The notes under the pieces are model-generated. The model saw only the letters and a program-made list of their open reading frames with translations. It did not search any database and had not been told where the DNA came from. A DNA stretch of 25,216 bases from the IMG/VR virus record IMGVR_UViG_3300028610_000170, positions 1 to 25,216 of that record. One strand, written 5' to 3'. This DNA comes from a virus. Below, piece by piece: positions 21,225-25,216 of this stretch (position 1 is the stretch's first letter; every line of letters starts with the position of its first letter). Position numbers and translations under genes: made by a program.

Positions 21225-22364
21225 ATGGGAGCAGGTAATTTAATATTTCAAGCACTTTCTCAATCGGGCCAAAACATTGCACGAGGTTTAGAAAAAAGAG
21301 AAACTAGAATACAGCAAGAACAAAACGAGCTTAAAAGGGCTAAAACTATACAGTCTTTATTACGACAAAGCCCAGAACTTACACAATCTTTAGGGATAAG
21401 TGAAGATACTTTAAACCAAGCTTCTGCTGGCGACCTTAACGACACATTTAATGCATTATTAAGTGTTCAGCCATTATTACAACAACAGCAAGAAATTGAG
21501 ATTAAGAGGCAACAGGCTGAAACATCAAGACTTCAAGCTGAAACTGCTGCAGAAGAATTAAGGGTGAAATCAGATCCAGAGAGCTTTCTAAACGAAATAA
21601 AGAAAAAAGAGCTAGACTTGAAAATACAAGGCTTGAAGGACAAGAGTGGGGATGACAAGCTTAAGTCGGAGCGAGAGTTACGTAATGACTTCAATAAATT
21701 AGCCCCAATCAGAAACCTCAGACTAGCGCAAACGGGGGCTAAGAAAGTTGCGGCTATAGGTGGCAAAGTTCGCAAAGCTTTAAACCTGCCAGAGGGTACA
21801 GAGCTTACAAACGAGCAATTTAAGCAAGCTTTAATTGACAATCCAAGTTTAGTATCAGCAGCAGATGACCTATCAATGGTTTTCAATTTTATGAAGACAT
21901 TAGACCCTAACTCTGTTGTTCGTGAAAGCGAGTTCAGGACTGCGGCAGATGCGAAAGCGTGGGTTGATAAGAATGAAGATTTGGCTAATCAGCCAGTAGT
22001 TAAGGCAATATTTGCAAAGGTATTAACAGGTCAAAGATTGCTACCAGCCCAAAAAGCAGAAATGATCAGGTCAGCAAAACTTAACTTAGATCAACAGATC
22101 AAAGCGGCTTCTCCTACTATTAGGCAATATAGGAATATTGAGGAGCGCGGAGATTTTGACAAGGGGTTCATCGTTCAAGATGAATTAGCTGCGCTTCTAC
22201 CCAGTGACGAAGTTGTAGAGGAAACCCAAGCCACAACAGTTTCCCCATCAGAACCAATTGAAATCTCTGACACATCAGAGTTGCCAGCAATAATAGAATC
22301 CAGCCAACCCGGACAAGTAATATTCCTTAATGGAAAGCCAATAGGGAGAGTTCCTAGCAGATAA
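21225..22364 (+). CDS. Internal virion protein with LDPxSVVRExE motif
   Basis: 379 residues. Residues 12-145 are a coiled coil rich in Gln/Glu/Lys. The region 205-290 contains ADDLSMVFNFMKTLDPNSVVRESEF (key block LDPNSVVRESEF at 226-237) and a VLTGQRLLPAQKAEMI helix; I recognise this pattern from internal virion/ejection proteins of many phages. The tail (320-379) is acidic and ends VIFLNGKPIGRVPSR. It is probably carried in the capsid and ejected. A perfect AAGGAGG (21214-21220) overlaps the previous stop. Confidence 0.78.
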   Translation: MGAGNLIFQALSQSGQNIARGLEKRETRIQQEQNELKRAKTIQSLLRQSPELTQSLGISEDTLNQASAGDLNDTFNALLSVQPLLQQQQEIEIKRQQAETSRLQAETAAEELRVKSDPESFLNEIKKKELDLKIQGLKDKSGDDKLKSERELRNDFNKLAPIRNLRLAQTGAKKVAAIGGKVRKALNLPEGTELTNEQFKQALIDNPSLVSAADDLSMVFNFMKTLDPNSVVRESEFRTAADAKAWVDKNEDLANQPVVKAIFAKVLTGQRLLPAQKAEMIRSAKLNLDQQIKAASPTIRQYRNIEERGDFDKGFIVQDELAALLPSDEVVEETQATTVSPSEPIEISDTSELPAIIESSQPGQVIFLNGKPIGRVPSR

Positions 22365-22366
22365 AT

Positions 22367-25216
22367 ATGGCTCAAGAATTAAATGAGTTTGGCTTAGAGC
22401 CAATGCCTACTGAATCGCTAAACGAGTTTGGGCTTGTTCCCATGGATGAATCTAGCTCTAGTTTAAACGAGTTCGGTTTAGATCCACTAAACTCAGAACA
22501 AGAGCAGCAGCTATTACCGGGTATTGACGCAGAAGATATTCCTGATGTTGGTCCAGCTGTAGAGTTAAGCGAAAGGGACGCTGCTTTTCAAATATTTAAA
22601 ATGAATCGTAAGATCGAAGAAAATAAATCTTTCGGTCAAAAAGCTAAAGAATTTGGAACTAGCGCATTAAGCGTATTACAATCAGCAAAAGAAAAAATAC
22701 CTGAGTTTTTAGAAGAAGGCGCAACCCTAGCCGTTGATGATCCTGAAAGATTAGCTAAATCATTAATTGAAGGCGGTGCAAGAGGTGCAATAGGAACACT
22801 TGACTTAATTAAGGATATTGTTGGGTCTACGGGTGACTTATTTGTTGATGAAGCCGAAGAGCTTGAAAGAGAATTTGAAAGACAAAGGTTTGATGAGCTC
22901 ACACAAAGATTTATTGATAAAAATTCAGCTATCAATCTTTTGACAGGACGCTTGGTAGAGGGTTTTGATCAGTCAGAGCTTAGTGATGTCATAGTTCAAG
23001 GAGGTGAGATTATTGGAGATCCATTTAATGTGGTAGGACTAGGCGCACCCGGAAAAATAAGTAAAGCACTAAAAAGAACATCAGAAGTTTCAAAAAAGCT
23101 CGGTGCTCAGAAGCTTTCAAATGTTTTACAAACCGGATCTAAGGCACTAGAAGAAACATCTGGCGTAACAGACATTCCCAATAGACTAATCAAGAGTGGC
23201 TTAAGAAAAGGAACTAAAGGTGTATTAAGCGCAACAGCATTACCCTTAAAAATAACAAGCAAAGTAACTGGCACGGCAGGTAATGTTGTTGGATTGCCAA
23301 GAAGGGGAATCCAGTCCTTAGCTCAAAAGCTAGGCATTAATAAGGGTTTATCTAATCTTGGAGTTGCATCAATTGCAGCTTCAATAGACGGAGGTGTTAC
23401 TCTTGGGGCTTTAGCAACTGAGGCTGGGCTAAAAACTACTGCTTCTTCAGTAAACTTAATGTCTGATTTAGCAACGATACTATCTAAGCCATCTACTCAA
23501 ATTAGATTTCTAGAAAGAATAGCTACCGATGATAAGCTACCTAAGAATGTGAGGAGGTTCGCCTCACTAGCTGCAGCATCTGGAGCAACTAAGGCTATGG
23601 ATACAGCTTTTGATGCAATAGCTGATGGTGTTAGTGCTGGAACCATACAGTCGGCACTATCCTTTGCGGCACAAGACCTTACAGCAGAACAACTAGGCCA
23701 ACAATTTGGAACTGGGTTTGCTTTTGGTTCTACGATTGGAGCGGTTGCAGGAGACAGAGGCGCGGGTAAATCACAAAAAGCCAGAGAAGACACGCAAATT
23801 AGAACCTTCTTGGGTCAAAAAGCCAATGCCTTACAAATCCCAGAGATTAAAAAACTACCAAAGGAATCTAAAGTATTACTCGCTGGTTTGTCAGATGCTG
23901 GATTTAGAAGCGATATTCAGGTATTAAACAACCAAGACTTTAAAAGTGTATTATCTAAAGAGTTAGGAGACGCTAATATTGTATTAGATAATGACATTGT
24001 TCCTGCAGTATTCACAACAGCAGATGGAACTATATTTGTAAATAATCAGCCTAAAAACAAATCTGACATTGTAACTGGTATAACGCATGAAATAAGCGAA
24101 CGTGTTGCAAGAGATATCATAGGTGATGACACTATACAGGGAACCAATCCAGCATTATTACAGTCTATAAGGAATGATATTATTGATGACAATGGAGTGA
24201 ATGTTAATTTTTCATTTGAAGGAGATCAAAAGATTAGTAAAGAAGCTGCAGCAGTTCTTAACGAGCATAATAGACAGAATCCAGACACTAAGATTGAAAG
24301 TATTAATGAATTGGCACATAAAATAGTTTCTGAGGATATTGCTCAAGTAATTGCAAATAACAACTTTGATTTAACAAATTTATCAACCAAAAGCAGGTCT
24401 ATCAATGCAGCAACATTTAAGGTGCTTGATAGTATATTTGAAAGAATTGGCTTGGTAAGTCCTGAGACTGGGGCTGTATTATCAAATATCCCTGGATTTG
24501 GTAGAAATTCTAAGGTTAATAGAATTTTACAAAACCATATAAAAAACAAAGAAGCATTATTTGATGGTAAGATTAAAGACTTAGACTCCCGTAAGGATAT
24601 TCCTTTGGCTAAAGGTCAGTCTGCATCACAAAAAGTATCACAATTAGACCCTGACGCAGAAATAATAAGTGCTAGTGATGTTGACCCAGGTGTTAAAAGT
24701 CCTGCAAGCGTAACAAAAAAATTCTTTGCTAATATTACGCTTTTTAATTTGGCTCTAGGAAGACGTAAGGCGCAAGAAAACGCGCTTGGGCGAGAAACAT
24801 TACCGGGCAGAAATAATAATGGACAGTTTATTAATCCTTTACTATTAGATAATCTTAATATAAGTAATAAAGGGAAAAGAATTATTAATAATATTACTGA
24901 TTCTATTCAGGGCTTTAATAAGATTAAGATATGGAGAAAAGGTAAAAACTCACTTAAACCTGATATTGACATCGTTCCTTATGCTTTTGAAATTAATAAA
25001 CAAGGTGGTATCAATATTAAAGCTTGGGATCAAAATAAAGTTATGAGATCTATTGAGAAGCTAATAAATAAAAGAGATCAACTTGGATCAATAGACGATG
25101 TTTTAAATCGAATTAATAATGCTCGTTTAAGGCAAGCAGAGGGCCAGCCTATTAATGATGATTTGGTTAAAGCATTACTTGGCGGAAGACCAGAAAACAT
25201 AAGGAATAGAGACTTT
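22367..25216 (+). CDS. Large internal/ejection-type protein, 3' end outside the window
   Basis: ATG 22367 opens a frame of 950 codons with no stop to the last base, so the gene is cut by the window edge and the protein is at least 950 residues. The N-terminus repeats LNEFGLxP three times (residues 5-12, 18-25, 33-40). A hydrophobic Gly/Ala region lies at about 331-375, and QFGTGFAFGSTIGAVAG at about 446-462. Around 555-580 an IFVN strand is followed by HEISER (574-579), resembling a metallopeptidase HExxH helix with the last His missing. The gene order and glycine-rich helices point to a capsid-internal DNA-ejection protein. It starts two bases after the previous stop. Frames on the reverse strand and +23706 are shadows. 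Confidence 0.75.
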   Translation, partial: MAQELNEFGLEPMPTESLNEFGLVPMDESSSSLNEFGLDPLNSEQEQQLLPGIDAEDIPDVGPAVELSERDAAFQIFKMNRKIEENKSFGQKAKEFGTSALSVLQSAKEKIPEFLEEGATLAVDDPERLAKSLIEGGARGAIGTLDLIKDIVGSTGDLFVDEAEELEREFERQRFDELTQRFIDKNSAINLLTGRLVEGFDQSELSDVIVQGGEIIGDPFNVVGLGAPGKISKALKRTSEVSKKLGAQKLSNVLQTGSKALEETSGVTDIPNRLIKSGLRKGTKGVLSATALPLKITSKVTGTAGNVVGLPRRGIQSLAQKLGINKGLSNLGVASIAASIDGGVTLGALATEAGLKTTASSVNLMSDLATILSKPSTQIRFLERIATDDKLPKNVRRFASLAAASGATKAMDTAFDAIADGVSAGTIQSALSFAAQDLTAEQLGQQFGTGFAFGSTIGAVAGDRGAGKSQKAREDTQIRTFLGQKANALQIPEIKKLPKESKVLLAGLSDAGFRSDIQVLNNQDFKSVLSKELGDANIVLDNDIVPAVFTTADGTIFVNNQPKNKSDIVTGITHEISERVARDIIGDDTIQGTNPALLQSIRNDIIDDNGVNVNFSFEGDQKISKEAAAVLNEHNRQNPDTKIESINELAHKIVSEDIAQVIANNNFDLTNLSTKSRSINAATFKVLDSIFERIGLVSPETGAVLSNIPGFGRNSKVNRILQNHIKNKEALFDGKIKDLDSRKDIPLAKGQSASQKVSQLDPDAEIISASDVDPGVKSPASVTKKFFANITLFNLALGRRKAQENALGRETLPGRNNNGQFINPLLLDNLNISNKGKRIINNITDSIQGFNKIKIWRKGKNSLKPDIDIVPYAFEINKQGGINIKAWDQNKVMRSIEKLINKRDQLGSIDDVLNRINNARLRQAEGQPINDDLVKALLGGRPENIRNRDF
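22379..22486 (+). repeat. Triplicated LNEFGLxP motif
   Basis: Three 8-residue copies with 13- and 15-residue periods and different codons in each copy, so the protein motif rather than the DNA is conserved. It could be a docking motif for the capsid core or another ejection protein. Confidence 0.8.

Noticed and set aside
23706-23927. 73-codon frame and several reverse-strand frames within 22636-24549
   Set aside because: They lie inside an uninterrupted 950-codon frame that starts at 22367.
1-25216. tRNA genes, CRISPR arrays, insertion sequences, integrase or att sites
   Set aside because: No cloverleaf, regularly spaced repeat-spacer pattern, transposase or integrase frame was seen, though a tRNA scan was not run.

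Overview
The window looks like the left part of a tailed bacteriophage genome, or of a prophage's structural region, most likely of podovirus type. All genes lie on the + strand, are tightly packed, and follow the order: small genes, large terminase, portal, scaffold, major capsid, decoration, adaptor, fibres, lysis-like genes, tail nozzle, fibre-like proteins, ejection proteins. There is no tail-tape-measure, sheath or major tail-tube gene. A P22/T7-type adaptor, a nozzle-like protein and at least three large internal/ejection-type proteins are present instead, which fits a short-tailed phage. GC is about 30-40% in the genes I counted by hand and about 25% in the leader (61-360). Promoter-like sites resemble sigma70 promoters. 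The host cannot be named from this sequence; a low-GC, Gram-negative host is an inference from the lipoprotein and YadA-like features.

Layout. 1-483 is a very AT-rich non-coding leader with short palindromes, iteron-like direct repeats and one promoter candidate. 484-3683 is an unbroken chain of about 15 very small genes, mostly joined by ATGA or TAATG stop/start overlaps; several have fewer than 50 codons. It ends with a small sigma-region-4-like helix-turn-helix protein just before terL. 3670-7503 holds terL and the portal. 7742-10414 behaves as a capsid transcription unit: an extended -10 promoter, scaffold, SU10/DUF5309-type major capsid protein, decoration-like protein and a strong intrinsic terminator. 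10428-15662 holds an unrecognised protein, the adaptor, a small virion protein, a YadA-head-like fibre and a long repeat-containing fibre with its small neighbours. 15664-16547 is a membrane-protein cassette resembling lysis genes, with a lipoprotein gene nested out of frame inside the holin-like gene. 16544-20133 holds the nozzle, two small fibre-like proteins and a sulfotransferase-like protein. 20118 to the right edge encodes three internal/ejection proteins. The last of these is an open frame of at least 950 codons that runs off the window.

The terminase and portal would package DNA into the scaffolded capsid, and the adaptor plus nozzle would close the head and form the short tail. The fibres would bind the host, and the glycine-rich, coiled-coil internal proteins would be ejected ahead of the DNA. 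The least ordinary points are: the nested lipoprotein; a mobile, higher-GC ~70-residue module found once in the adaptor and three times in the nozzle; a textbook EF-hand loop at the start of the YadA-like fibre; and a sulfotransferase-like gene among virion genes.
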